From NCBI RefSeq assembly GCF_008039575.1, contig NZ_VDUY01000002.1:186001-250000 (forward strand): 64,000 bases of DNA. Direction: 5' to 3'. Below, in pieces: positions 26,489-34,436 of the stretch (positions are counted from its first letter, which is position 1; each line of letters starts with the position of its first letter). A program made the position numbers and the translations under genes. The notes under the pieces were generated by a model. That model was not told the DNA's origin, did not search any database, and saw only the letters and a list, made by a program, of their open reading frames with translations. The DNA comes from Zeimonas arvi. GTDB taxonomy: Bacteria > Pseudomonadota > Gammaproteobacteria > Burkholderiales > Burkholderiaceae_E.

Positions 26489-27895
26489 ATGAGCGACATA
26501 TCCCACGGCACGGGCCGCGTGCTCACCCTCTGGACGCCCGAGGACAAGGCCTTCTGGGAGGCCGAAGGCAGGGCGATCGCCAACCAGAACCTGTGGATCT
26601 CGATCCCCGCGCTCTTCCTGGCCTTCGCGGTCTGGATGGTCTGGAGCGCGGTGGTCACGCAATTGCCGGCAGCCGGCTTCGAGTTCACCACGGACCAGTT
26701 GTTCTGGCTCGCCGCAATACCCGCGCTCTCCGGGGCCACCCTGCGGATCTTCTACTCGTTCATGGTGCCGATCGTGGGCGGGCGGCGCTGGACGGTGCTG
26801 TCCACCCTGTCGCTCCTGATCCCGGCCATCGGCATCGGCCTCGCGGTCCAGGACCCCGAAACGCCGTACTGGGTCATGCTGCTCCTTGCCGTGTTCTGCG
26901 GCTTCGGCGGCGGCAACTTCTCCTCGTCGATGGCCAACATCAGCTTCTTCTTCCCCAAGGAGCGAAAGGGCTCGGCGCTGGGCTTGAATGCCGGGCTGGG
27001 CAACCTGGGCGTGTCCTCGGTGCAGTTCATGGTGCCGCTGGTCATCGCGGCGGGCATCTTCGGCTGGTTCGGCGGCGACCCGCAGATCGTGCAACTGGCC
27101 GACGGCGGCACGCGCAAGATCTGGCTGCAGAACGCGGCCTTCGTCTGGGTGATCCCGATCGTGATCACCTCGCTGCTGGCCTTCCTCATGATGAACGACA
27201 TCGCCGACGCGCGCAGTTCGTTCAGGGACCAGGCGGTGATCTTCGGGCGCAAGCACAACTGGCTGATGTGCTGGCTCTACCTGGGCACCTTCGGATCGTT
27301 CATCGGCTTCTCGGCGGGCTTTCCGCTGCTGATCAAGTCGCAGTTCCCGAACGTGAATCCGCTCGAGTTCGCCTGGATGGGGCCCTTCCTCGGAGCGGTG
27401 ATCCGGCCCTTCGGCGGCTGGCTGTCCGACAAGCTCGGCGGCGCGCAGGTCACGCTGTGGAACTTCGTGGCCATGATCGTCGGCGTGATCGGCGTGCTGC
27501 AGTTCCTGCCCGAGGGCGGGCAGGGCGGCAATCTCACCGGGTTCTTCGTCTCGTTCCTGGTGCTCTTCGCCACCTCGGGCATCGGCAACGGCTCGACCTT
27601 CCGGATGATCCCGGTGATCTTCATGGACGAGGCGATGGAGTCCGTGAAAGGCAAGGGCCCCGAGGTGCAGGCGGCCGCGGTCAAGGAAGGCAACATGCTG
27701 GCGGCCGCGGTGCTGGGCTTCAGTGCGGCCATCGGCGCCTATGGCGGCTTCTTCATCCCGAAGACCTACGGGATGTCGATCACGATGACCGGCGGCGTGC
27801 AGGCCGCCCTGTGGGGCTTCATCGTCTTCTACTTGACCTGCGTGGCGACCACCTGGTGGTTCTACGCCCGCAAGGGCGCCGAGCGCCCCTGCTGA
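26489..27895 (+). CDS. narK: NarK-type nitrate/nitrite transporter
   Basis: MFS carrier of 468 aa with 12 helices. Both nitrate signatures are readable: FGGGNFSSSMANISFFFPKERKG in helix 5 and TSGIGNGSTFRMIPVIF in helix 11, with the conserved substrate-binding arginines in helices 2 and 8 (TLRIF and AVIRPFGG). It takes up nitrate or exchanges it for nitrite. The ATG at 26489 gives a normal N-terminus; the frame extends 153 bp upstream without a better start. No nar or nap reductase gene is in the window. I found no FNR box in the short upstream gap. Its 3' end overlaps the convergent persulfide dioxygenase gene by 34 bp. Confidence 0.93.
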   Translation: MSDISHGTGRVLTLWTPEDKAFWEAEGRAIANQNLWISIPALFLAFAVWMVWSAVVTQLPAAGFEFTTDQLFWLAAIPALSGATLRIFYSFMVPIVGGRRWTVLSTLSLLIPAIGIGLAVQDPETPYWVMLLLAVFCGFGGGNFSSSMANISFFFPKERKGSALGLNAGLGNLGVSSVQFMVPLVIAAGIFGWFGGDPQIVQLADGGTRKIWLQNAAFVWVIPIVITSLLAFLMMNDIADARSSFRDQAVIFGRKHNWLMCWLYLGTFGSFIGFSAGFPLLIKSQFPNVNPLEFAWMGPFLGAVIRPFGGWLSDKLGGAQVTLWNFVAMIVGVIGVLQFLPEGGQGGNLTGFFVSFLVLFATSGIGNGSTFRMIPVIFMDEAMESVKGKGPEVQAAAVKEGNMLAAAVLGFSAAIGAYGGFFIPKTYGMSITMTGGVQAALWGFIVFYLTCVATTWWFYARKGAERPC

Positions 27896-28785
27896 GGGAC
27901 CTGATCGAGACCGTCCACCGGGATCTTCAGGTAGCTGATCCCGTTGTCCTCGGGCGGCGGAAACCCGCCCGCGCGGATGTTCACCTGGATGGCGGGCAGC
28001 ATCAGCCGCGGCGTGCCCAGCGTGGCGTCGCGACGCTGGCGCATGGCCACGAAGGTGGCCTCGTCGATCCCGTCGCGCACGTGGATGTTGTCGCGCCGTT
28101 CTTCGGCCACCGTTGTTTCCCACCGGATGGCGCGGCCATCGGGCGGATAGTCGTGGCACATGAAGAGCCGGGTCTGTGGCGGCAACGAGAGCAGCTTCTG
28201 GATCGAGCGGTACAGGGTGGCGGCGCTGCCGCCCGGGAAATCGCAGCGGGCGGTGCCGTAGTCGGGCATGAAGAGGGTGTCGCCCACGAAAGCGACCCGG
28301 TCGTCCTGGTCTTCGACGACATAGGCCAGGCAGGCCGGCGTGTGGCCGGGCGTGTGCATGACCCGAACCTGCAGCGAGCCGATCGCGAAGCATTCGCCGT
28401 CGGGGAACAAGCGGTCGAACTGGCTGCCGTCGCGCGCGAACGCCGGCCCTTCGTTGAACAGCTCGCCGAAGCGGCGCTGCACCTCGCGGATGCGCTCGCC
28501 GATGCCGATCCTGCCACCCAGCGCGCGCTTGAGGAAGGGCGCGGCCGACAGGTGATCGGCATGGGCGTGGGTCTCGAGGATCCACTGCAGCCTTGCGCCG
28601 AGCGCCTGCACGCGATGCGCCAGCCGACGGGCGCTGGTGTCGTCGGTGCGGCCCGAAGCCGGGTCGAAGCCGAGCACCGGGTCGACGATCGCGCAGTGCC
28701 CGCTCGATCCGTCCAGCACCAGATGACTGAAGGTGGCGGTGTCCTCGTCGAAGAAGGACTCGATCTGCAGGCGCGTGGCGGTCAT
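27862..28785 (-). CDS. persulfide dioxygenase-type metallo-beta-lactamase-fold protein (Blh/PDO)
   Basis: MBL-fold protein of 307 aa. Metal ligands are HxHxDH (H73, H75, D77, H78), H148 in HTPGH, D169 in FVGDTLF and H211 in MCHDY. The CDFPGGSAATLYRSI segment and the C-terminal RLMLPAIQVNIRAGGFP tail are those of the Blh/ETHE1-related sulfur dioxygenases. These oxidise glutathione persulfide to sulfite and GSH using a mononuclear iron. The ATG at 28785 is chosen because the family starts just before the first beta strand; in-frame sequence further upstream is GC shadow. A FisR-like activator is transcribed away from it, supporting a sulfane-sulfur role. No sulfide:quinone reductase is in the window. 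Confidence 0.88.
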   Translation of the reverse strand: MTATRLQIESFFDEDTATFSHLVLDGSSGHCAIVDPVLGFDPASGRTDDTSARRLAHRVQALGARLQWILETHAHADHLSAAPFLKRALGGRIGIGERIREVQRRFGELFNEGPAFARDGSQFDRLFPDGECFAIGSLQVRVMHTPGHTPACLAYVVEDQDDRVAFVGDTLFMPDYGTARCDFPGGSAATLYRSIQKLLSLPPQTRLFMCHDYPPDGRAIRWETTVAEERRDNIHVRDGIDEATFVAMRQRRDATLGTPRLMLPAIQVNIRAGGFPPPEDNGISYLKIPVDGLDQVPQQGRSAPLRA

Positions 28786-29314
28786 CGGGCGGCTCCGGGC
28801 AGGGTTGCAGACGCAGGCCAGCTTACACAGCTCGAGCGGCGCTGTCCCCGCCGATGACGGGCTTCGTGTCGCCGAGGAACCGGTGCGGCGGCACCTGGTT
28901 CGACACGAAGGAGTCCGCCCCGGTCGCGGCGGCGCCAGCGCCGATGCCGCCGGCGGCGATCGGGAGCTTGCGGCGCTCGGACTCGCGCGGCACTCCCGCG
29001 TCACCCGACGAGGCGTGGCAGAAAAGGGCGGCCGAACTGGCATCGGAGATGGCAGGCTCCATCGGCGAAGAGAGCTGATGCCTTCCGGATCCAGGGATTG
29101 CTTAGGCCATGACGGATAGAAATATTTCTTTTAATTCATATATTTATGAATCATATATAAGAATGATTCCAGATGATTCTTGACTTGAAACGTCAAGATT
29201 GGCATTGGCAAGTGCCGATTTCGGCAGATGTTCTCGGCGTGTTCATCCGCCATATCTGGCAGGAACCTGCTTCCGGGCCTTACCATGAGCCTCTGCAGCC
29301 CACCGGGAGTCGTG
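28786..29314. other. intergenic region between persulfide dioxygenase and fisR
   Basis: Two overlapping small ORFs exist: plus 28854-29078 (74 aa) and minus 28823-29062 (79 aa). They are antisense to each other, neither matches a family I know, and the plus one ends in a credible acidic helix (DEAWQKRAAELASEM). I do not call either. From 29120 to 29200 the DNA turns strongly AT-rich, unlike its surroundings, with several short inverted repeats, and probably holds promoters and activator sites for the two flanking genes. Confidence 0.55.
29135..29198. promoter_or_regulatory. AT-rich cluster of inverted repeats upstream of fisR
   Basis: Three nested elements: TTCATA-N4-TATGAA (29135-29150), GAATCAT-N8-ATGATTC (29148-29169, with a second ATGATTC at 29173-29179) and TCTTGAC-N7-GTCAAGA (29178-29198, perfect 7-bp arms). 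They lie 117-180 bp before the fisR ATG, a distance usual for enhancer sites of sigma54 activators. That these are FisR sites is an inference. Confidence 0.5.
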
Positions 29315-30682
29315 ATGTCCCTTTCTCCGGAGCTGATCTCCTATCTGGAAAGCCTCCCCGAGCCGCATATCCTGTTCGATCGGGGCTACCGCATCCTCGC
29401 CGCCAATGCCGCGTACCGCAGGGCCTTCAGCCCGGAGGGCTCGGCACTCGGCCGGACCTGCTACGCGGTCTCGCATCGTTTCGAGGCGCCGTGCGACGAA
29501 TCCGGTGAATCCTGCCCCCTGGCGAGAGCCCGGGAGAGCGGCCGGCGCGAGCGCGTGCTGCACCTTCATCACACACTGCATGGCGAGGCCTACGTCGACA
29601 TCGAGCTGACCCCCGTGCGCGACGCCTCGGGCGCGATCGCCTATTACGTCGAGAAGATGCAGCCGCTCGGGAGCGTCCGGGCATCCGAGGGAGGCGAGCG
29701 CCTGATCGGCCGCTCCGAAGCCTTCCGCAGCCTGATGGCGCTGATCTCCCGGGTGGCGCCGTCCGATGCGTCGGTGCTCCTGCGCGGCGAATCCGGCACC
29801 GGCAAGGGACTCGTGGCCCGCGCCATCCACGAAGGCAGCAATCGTGCCTCGCGACCGCTGGTCGTGGTCGACTGCGCCAGCCTGACCGAGTCGTCGTTCG
29901 AAAGCGAACTCTTCGGGCACGAGCGCGGCGCGTTCACCGGCGCCAGCGCGGCCCGGGCAGGACTGGTCGAGGCCGCGGACGGCGGCACGCTGTTCCTCGA
30001 CGAGGTGGGCGACATTTCGCTGGCGATGCAGATCAAGCTGCTGCGGTTGCTCGAGTCCGGCACCTGGCGCCGCGTCGGCAGCACCGAGCTTCGGCGCGCG
30101 GACCTGCGAATCGTCTCGGCCACCCACCGCGACCTGCACTCGATGATCGCCGACGGCCGCTTCCGCCAGGATCTGTTCTTCAGGCTGGAAGTCTTCCCGA
30201 TCCATCTGCCGGCGCTGCGGGAACGGCGCGAGGACATCGCGCTGCTGGCCGAAGCCCTGCTGGGGAGGCTGGCGCCGCGTCGCGCGCTGGCGCTTTCCGG
30301 CGACGCGCTTGCCCGGTTCGCCGCCTACGATTTCCCGGGCAACGTGCGGGAGCTTCGCAACCTGCTCGAGCGCGCAGCGCTGCTGTGCGACGGCGCACGC
30401 ATCGAGCTCTCCCACATCGACCAGGCGATGGAAAGCTGCCGACCGTGGCGGGCGGGCGGCGAGAACCCAGGCGCCCAAGAAGCGAGCCCGCCCGCAGCCA
30501 CGACCCTGGCCGCCCTGGAACTGGCGGCGCTCGACGAACAGTTGCGCCGCCACCACGGCAGCCGAGCGGAACTGGCCAGGCGGCTCGGAATCAGCGAACG
30601 TTCCCTCTATCGAAAGCTGCGCGCGCTGCGGGCAACGCAGGCATCTGACAACGGAACACCGAAGGAGAGCGAACCCGGATGA
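29315..30682 (+). CDS. fisR: FisR-like sigma54-dependent activator with three-cysteine PAS sensor
   Basis: Three-domain regulator of 455 aa. Residues 1-120 form a PAS-like sensor with C49, C60 and C67. This spacing (11 and 7) equals that of C53, C64 and C71 reported for Cupriavidus FisR, where the cysteines react with sulfane sulfur. The AAA+ domain has Walker A GESGTGKG (158-165), GAFTGA (205-210, the sigma54 contact loop) and a GGTLFLDEVGD Walker B. The C-terminus is a Fis-type helix-turn-helix (RAELARRLGISERSLYRKLRAL). The ATG at 29315 has GGGAG five bases upstream; longer in-frame starts are possible. Proximity to a persulfide dioxygenase supports the name. The stop overlaps the next gene as ATGA. 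Confidence 0.88.
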   Translation: MSLSPELISYLESLPEPHILFDRGYRILAANAAYRRAFSPEGSALGRTCYAVSHRFEAPCDESGESCPLARARESGRRERVLHLHHTLHGEAYVDIELTPVRDASGAIAYYVEKMQPLGSVRASEGGERLIGRSEAFRSLMALISRVAPSDASVLLRGESGTGKGLVARAIHEGSNRASRPLVVVDCASLTESSFESELFGHERGAFTGASAARAGLVEAADGGTLFLDEVGDISLAMQIKLLRLLESGTWRRVGSTELRRADLRIVSATHRDLHSMIADGRFRQDLFFRLEVFPIHLPALRERREDIALLAEALLGRLAPRRALALSGDALARFAAYDFPGNVRELRNLLERAALLCDGARIELSHIDQAMESCRPWRAGGENPGAQEASPPAATTLAALELAALDEQLRRHHGSRAELARRLGISERSLYRKLRALRATQASDNGTPKESEPG

Positions 30683-31284
30683 GCGATTTCTGGGATCAGC
30701 GCTACGCCGAAGCAGGCTACAAGTACGGCACGGCGCCCAATGCCTTCCTCGTCGCGGAGGCGGAGCGGCTGCGACCGGGCGGCTGCGTGCTCCTGCCCGG
30801 CGACGGCGAGGGTCGCAACAGCGTCTGGCTGGCCCTGCGGGGCCACAACGTCCTGGCGATCGACTCGTCTGCAGTCGGCCTGGAGAAGGCCCGGATGCTG
30901 GCAGCCGGGCAGGGCGCCCAGATCGCCACATTGCAGGCGGATCTGGCCGAGTGGCGGCCGGAGCCGGGCAGCGCCGACGCAGTGGTCCTGACATTCGTTC
31001 ACCTGCCGTCCTCGGTCCGCCGCGCGGTGCACCATGCGATGGCCGAGGCGCTGGGGCCGGGCGGCTGGCTGATCCTCGAGGCCTTCGACCGGGCACAGCT
31101 GGGCCGGTCCAGCGGCGGGCCGAAGGACCCGGACATGCTCTACCCGCTGGAGGCCGTGCAGGCGGACTTCGACGGCCTGCTTCGCGAGGAACTCGCCTGG
31201 GCGGGCGAGGTCACGCTCGACGAGGGGCCGGGGCACCGGGGCGCAGCCAGGGTCGTGCGCTACCTGGGCCAGCGGCCGGCATAG
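30679..31284 (+). CDS. class I SAM-dependent methyltransferase, TehB-like small-molecule type
   Basis: Cytosolic methyltransferase of 201 aa. It begins FWDQRYAEAGYKYGTAPNAFL, has a SAM-binding loop LLPGDGEGRNSVWLA followed by VLAIDSS (acidic ribose contact) and shows the compact fold of TehB/thiol methyltransferase relatives that act on small molecules or metalloids. It is translationally coupled to fisR through ATGA. Coupling to a sulfane-sulfur sensor makes methylation of a sulfur or chalcogen compound a reasonable guess, but that is inference. No substrate can be read from the sequence. Confidence 0.85.
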   Translation: MSDFWDQRYAEAGYKYGTAPNAFLVAEAERLRPGGCVLLPGDGEGRNSVWLALRGHNVLAIDSSAVGLEKARMLAAGQGAQIATLQADLAEWRPEPGSADAVVLTFVHLPSSVRRAVHHAMAEALGPGGWLILEAFDRAQLGRSSGGPKDPDMLYPLEAVQADFDGLLREELAWAGEVTLDEGPGHRGAARVVRYLGQRPA

Positions 31285-31287
31285 GGC

Positions 31288-31965
31288 ATGAAGCTGGCCT
31301 TGCAGGCCCCCTGGTTCGCCGGCCTGCTCGTTGCGGGGGCGCTGGCGGCCTCGGCCGAGTCGCGTATCGAGTGCGCAGGCACCTCCGTCTCGGCGCGCGC
31401 CCCAGACCGGGAAACGGCCATGCATGCCTGCGAGGCCGCGGCGGCAGCCACGCGCTTCCTGTCCGGCATGGGGCTCGACGTGTCCGCGCCGATCGAGTTG
31501 CGCATCGTTGCCGCGCTGCCCGACGGGGTTGGCGCCAGCGCCATCGGATGCTTTGTCCGGGAGCAACGGACCGCCTGGGTGCTGATCGAATCCGAGTGCC
31601 GGAACCCGGCTGCCGTCTTCGAGCTGCCGATGAGCAAGGCCCTGCATCGGAGTGTCGTCGCGCACGAGATCGGTCACGCGATTGCCGGGGCGAACTTCAG
31701 CGTCGCGCGACCCGAACCGGTTGCCCAGGAGTACATCGCCTACGTCACCCAGCTTGCCACGATGCCTCCCGAACTTCGCAATCGTGTGCTCGAGCGATAC
31801 CCTCGCAGCAGCAGCGAGGGCCCCGGCCATCTCAACGGACCGGTCTACCTGATGGATCCGTCCCGGTTCGCCGCGATCGCGTGGCGTCATCATCTCGGAC
31901 CGGACGGTGGCGCCGCGTTCATCCGCCGGGTCCTCGACGGCCGGGCGCTCGCCGACGTCTGGTGA
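31288..31965 (+). CDS. secreted HExxH putative metallopeptidase (DUF6639-like)
   Basis: Protein of 225 aa with a Sec-type signal peptide (about residues 1-24, ASA before cleavage). The only catalytic-looking motif is HEIGH at 126-130, in the hydrophobic context VVAHEIGHAI of zinc peptidases. A candidate third ligand is E148 in AQEYIAY, 18 residues after the last His, a gluzincin-like spacing. C29, C48, C88 and C104 could form disulfides in the periplasm. It starts three bases after the methyltransferase stop, so it is in the fisR operon. Peptidase activity has not been shown for this family as far as I know. Confidence 0.75.
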   Translation: MKLALQAPWFAGLLVAGALAASAESRIECAGTSVSARAPDRETAMHACEAAAAATRFLSGMGLDVSAPIELRIVAALPDGVGASAIGCFVREQRTAWVLIESECRNPAAVFELPMSKALHRSVVAHEIGHAIAGANFSVARPEPVAQEYIAYVTQLATMPPELRNRVLERYPRSSSEGPGHLNGPVYLMDPSRFAAIAWRHHLGPDGGAAFIRRVLDGRALADVW

Positions 31966-32255
31966 GCGATACCCGCCCGCGCGAGGACCGACGCACCGGT
32001 GAGAACCGGAACGAGCCGCTCATCGCCACCATCTCGGTGCAGCCGCTGATGCCGAGCGTCGCCGGCCGGGCCAGCGCCGCCAAGGCGACCGGCGTGCGGC
32101 CGATGCGGCTCCCGGCTTTCGACTCGGTGTTTCCGTTCATGGCAATCTCCCCGGCTGAGCGGGCGCCGAACGGGCCCGTGCGACTCGGGATGAACCGCGG
32201 CCCGCGGCCTGCCATCGCCCGATCGAGGGATGGCGACGATTCGAGAGGAGAATTC
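31966..32255. other. 290-bp region without a confident gene
   Basis: It holds the start of a minus-strand ORF (ATG at 32140, with GGGGAG upstream, running to 31919 inside the HExxH gene) whose product is Arg/Ala/Gly-rich and unrecognised. I treat it as unlikely. A clear ribosome site (GAGAGGAG) for the NTF2-like gene lies at the right end. Confidence 0.45.
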
Positions 32256-32741
32256 ATGGAACTGCAGAGCCTGCTGGAGCGCTTCGCGGCCGCCGCAAGC
32301 GCGCACGATTCGAGCGCCTTTGCCGCGCTGTTCACCCCGGACGGCAGCTACGACGACTACTTCTTCGGTCGCCACCAGGGCCGCGACGAGATCGCCGCGA
32401 TGCTCGACCGATTCCACGTCGGCGGCGAGGATTTCCTCTGGGAGTTCCGGAATCCGGTCTGCGACGGCACCACCGGCTACGCCGGCTACCTGTTCAGCTA
32501 CCGGTCGAAGGAACCCGAGAGCGCAGGGCGCACGATCGTGTTCGAGGGCATCGCCCGGTTCACCCTGCGAGACGGCCTGATCGCGCACTACGCCGAGGCC
32601 TTCGACCGGGGCGTGGCCTTCAGCCAGCTCGGCTACGCGACCGAGCGGATCGGCAAGCTGCTGGGCCGCCATGCGCGCGAACTCGGGCAGCGCGAGGAGG
32701 TCGCCGCGCACCTGGCACGCCGCCCGAGCCGGGCAGGCTAG
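32256..32741 (+). CDS. SnoaL/NTF2-like nuclear-transport-factor-fold protein
   Basis: Protein of 161 aa with the cone-shaped NTF2-like fold pattern: an N-terminal helix (LLERFAAAASAHDSSAFAALF), then TPDGSYDDYFFGRHQGRDEIAAMLDRF and four beta strands ending IARFTLRDGLIAHYAEAFD. These proteins are small-molecule enzymes or binding proteins. The ATG is preceded by GAGAGGAG. A charged C-terminal helix of about 35 residues extends past the usual fold. It sits alone, about 100 bp before gshA on the same strand. Function unknown. Confidence 0.8.
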   Translation: MELQSLLERFAAAASAHDSSAFAALFTPDGSYDDYFFGRHQGRDEIAAMLDRFHVGGEDFLWEFRNPVCDGTTGYAGYLFSYRSKEPESAGRTIVFEGIARFTLRDGLIAHYAEAFDRGVAFSQLGYATERIGKLLGRHARELGQREEVAAHLARRPSRAG

Positions 32742-32843
32742 CCGGCCCTGAGCGACAATCCGGGCAAGCCGGGGCGCTCTCTGCCAGAATTGCGCCCCGA
32801 CATCCTGCGATCCGGCTCCCCCGGGGCCACCGGAGCACTCACC

Positions 32844-34436
32844 TTGACCTGCCTGGAAAACCGCCTGCGCGCGCTGACGCCCGACGCCCTGCGCGGGCTG
32901 CTGCGCGGCATCGAGAAGGAAAGCCTGCGCACGAACCCCGACGGCATGCTGGCCGACACCCCGCATCCCGCCGCCCTGGGCTCGGCGCTGACGCACCCGA
33001 ACATCACCACCGACTTCAGCGAGTCGCAGCTCGAGCTGATCACCGGCGTCCACGCCGCGGCCACCGACTGCGTGCGCGAGGTCACCGAGATCCACCAGTA
33101 CGTGTACCGGCACATCGGCGACGAGCTGCTGTGGGTGGCGAGCATGCCCTGCAAGCTGCCGGAGGACGACCGGATCCCGCTGGGCCGCTACGGCAGCTCC
33201 AACGTGGGTCGGGCCAAGACGGTCTATCGACAGGGCCTGTCGCATCGGTACGGACGACGGATGCAGACCATCTCGGGCATCCACTACAACTTCTCGCTGC
33301 CCGATTCGGCCTGGCCGCTGCTGATGCAGGCCGAGTGCAGCCGCGCCGGCGAGCAGGACTTCCGCAGCGCCGCCTACTTCTCGCTGATCCGCAACTTCCG
33401 CCGCCACTCGTGGCTGCTGCTCTACCTGTTCGGCGCCTCGCCGGCCACCTGCGCGAGCTTCGTCGAAGGGCGCCAGCATGGCTTGCGGCAATTGGCCGGC
33501 GGCACGATGTACCTGCCGCACGCGACCTCGCTGAGAATGGGCCCGCTGGGCTACCAGAGCGACGCCCAGGCCTCGCTGGCCGCCAGCTTCAACTGCCTGG
33601 ACAGCTACGCCGCCTCGCTGCGACGGGCGCTCAGCGAACCGTATCCGGCCTACGAGGCCATCGGCATCCACGACGGTGGCGGCCTTTATCGCCAGCTGGC
33701 GACCACGCTGCTGCAGATCGAGAACGAGTTCTACGGCACGATTCGGCCCAAGCGGCGGATCCGCTCGGGCGAGCGCCCGCTGCACGCGCTGGCCGAGCGC
33801 GGCGTCGAGTACGTCGAGGTCCGCTGCATGGACCTGAACCCGTTCGAGCCGGTGGGCATCGACGCCGGCACGATGCAGTTCCTCGACGTGTTCCTGCTGC
33901 ACTGCCTGCTCGCCGACAGCCCGAAGGACACGCCGGAAGAGATCGCGGGGATCTCCTACAACCAGCATCGCGTCGCCCAGCACGGCCGCGACCCGGCGCT
34001 GAAGCTGCGGCGTCTGGGCGCGAACGGCGCCGCGCCGCAGGAGATCGGCGTGGCCGACTGGGGCCGGCAGCTGCTCGCCGAATGCGCGCCGATCGCGATC
34101 GCCCTCGACGAGGCCCGCGGCGGCAGCGCACATGGCGACGCGCTGGCCCGCGCCGAGGCTGCGCTCGCCGACCCGTCGCTCACGCCGTCGGCCCGGGTGC
34201 TCGACACGATGCGCCGCGAGCACGGCAATTCCTTTCCGGCCTTCGCGCTGGCGGCCTCGAAGCGGCACCGCGAAACGATCCTGGCCCGGGCGTTTCCGGA
34301 GGCGCTGCGCGCGCGCTTCGAGCGGTTGGCCGAAGCCTCGCTGGCCGAGCAGCAGGCGATCGAAGCGGCCCAATCGATGCCCTTCGAGGAGTACCGGCAG
34401 CGCTACCTGGCCGGCACGCTGCCGATCGGGGACTGA
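32844..34436 (+). CDS. gshA: glutamate-cysteine ligase, proteobacterial type
   Basis: First enzyme of glutathione synthesis, forming gamma-glutamylcysteine with ATP. The product is about 530 aa, close to E. coli GshA (518). Family motifs include RGIEKESLRTNPDG, PHPAALGSALTHPNITTDFSESQLELIT, the YGSSNVGRAKTVYRQGLSHRYG loop and YVEVRCMDLNPFEPVG. There is no ATG in the right place: the frame offers TTG at 32844 (GGAG eight bases before) and another TTG at 32790. I use 32844. Rare-codon initiation would keep expression low. The 3' end overlaps the convergent regulator gene by 34 bp. Glutathione made here is the cofactor of the AdhC/FghA, GST and persulfide dioxygenase reactions in this window. 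Confidence 0.93.
   Translation: MTCLENRLRALTPDALRGLLRGIEKESLRTNPDGMLADTPHPAALGSALTHPNITTDFSESQLELITGVHAAATDCVREVTEIHQYVYRHIGDELLWVASMPCKLPEDDRIPLGRYGSSNVGRAKTVYRQGLSHRYGRRMQTISGIHYNFSLPDSAWPLLMQAECSRAGEQDFRSAAYFSLIRNFRRHSWLLLYLFGASPATCASFVEGRQHGLRQLAGGTMYLPHATSLRMGPLGYQSDAQASLAASFNCLDSYAASLRRALSEPYPAYEAIGIHDGGGLYRQLATTLLQIENEFYGTIRPKRRIRSGERPLHALAERGVEYVEVRCMDLNPFEPVGIDAGTMQFLDVFLLHCLLADSPKDTPEEIAGISYNQHRVAQHGRDPALKLRRLGANGAAPQEIGVADWGRQLLAECAPIAIALDEARGGSAHGDALARAEAALADPSLTPSARVLDTMRREHGNSFPAFALAASKRHRETILARAFPEALRARFERLAEASLAEQQAIEAAQSMPFEEYRQRYLAGTLPIGD

Noticed and set aside
28786..28830. Sigma54 -24/-12 promoter upstream of the persulfide dioxygenase (TGGCCTGCGTCTGCA on the minus strand)
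   Set aside because: Only nine bases separate the GG and GC dinucleotides; functional sigma54 promoters need ten. The same problem affects a site at 29257-29271 on the plus strand.
28854..29078. 74-aa plus-strand ORF and the 79-aa ORF opposite it
   Set aside because: The two overlap on opposite strands, lack family matches, and neither has convincing ribosome-site support; left as part of the intergenic description.
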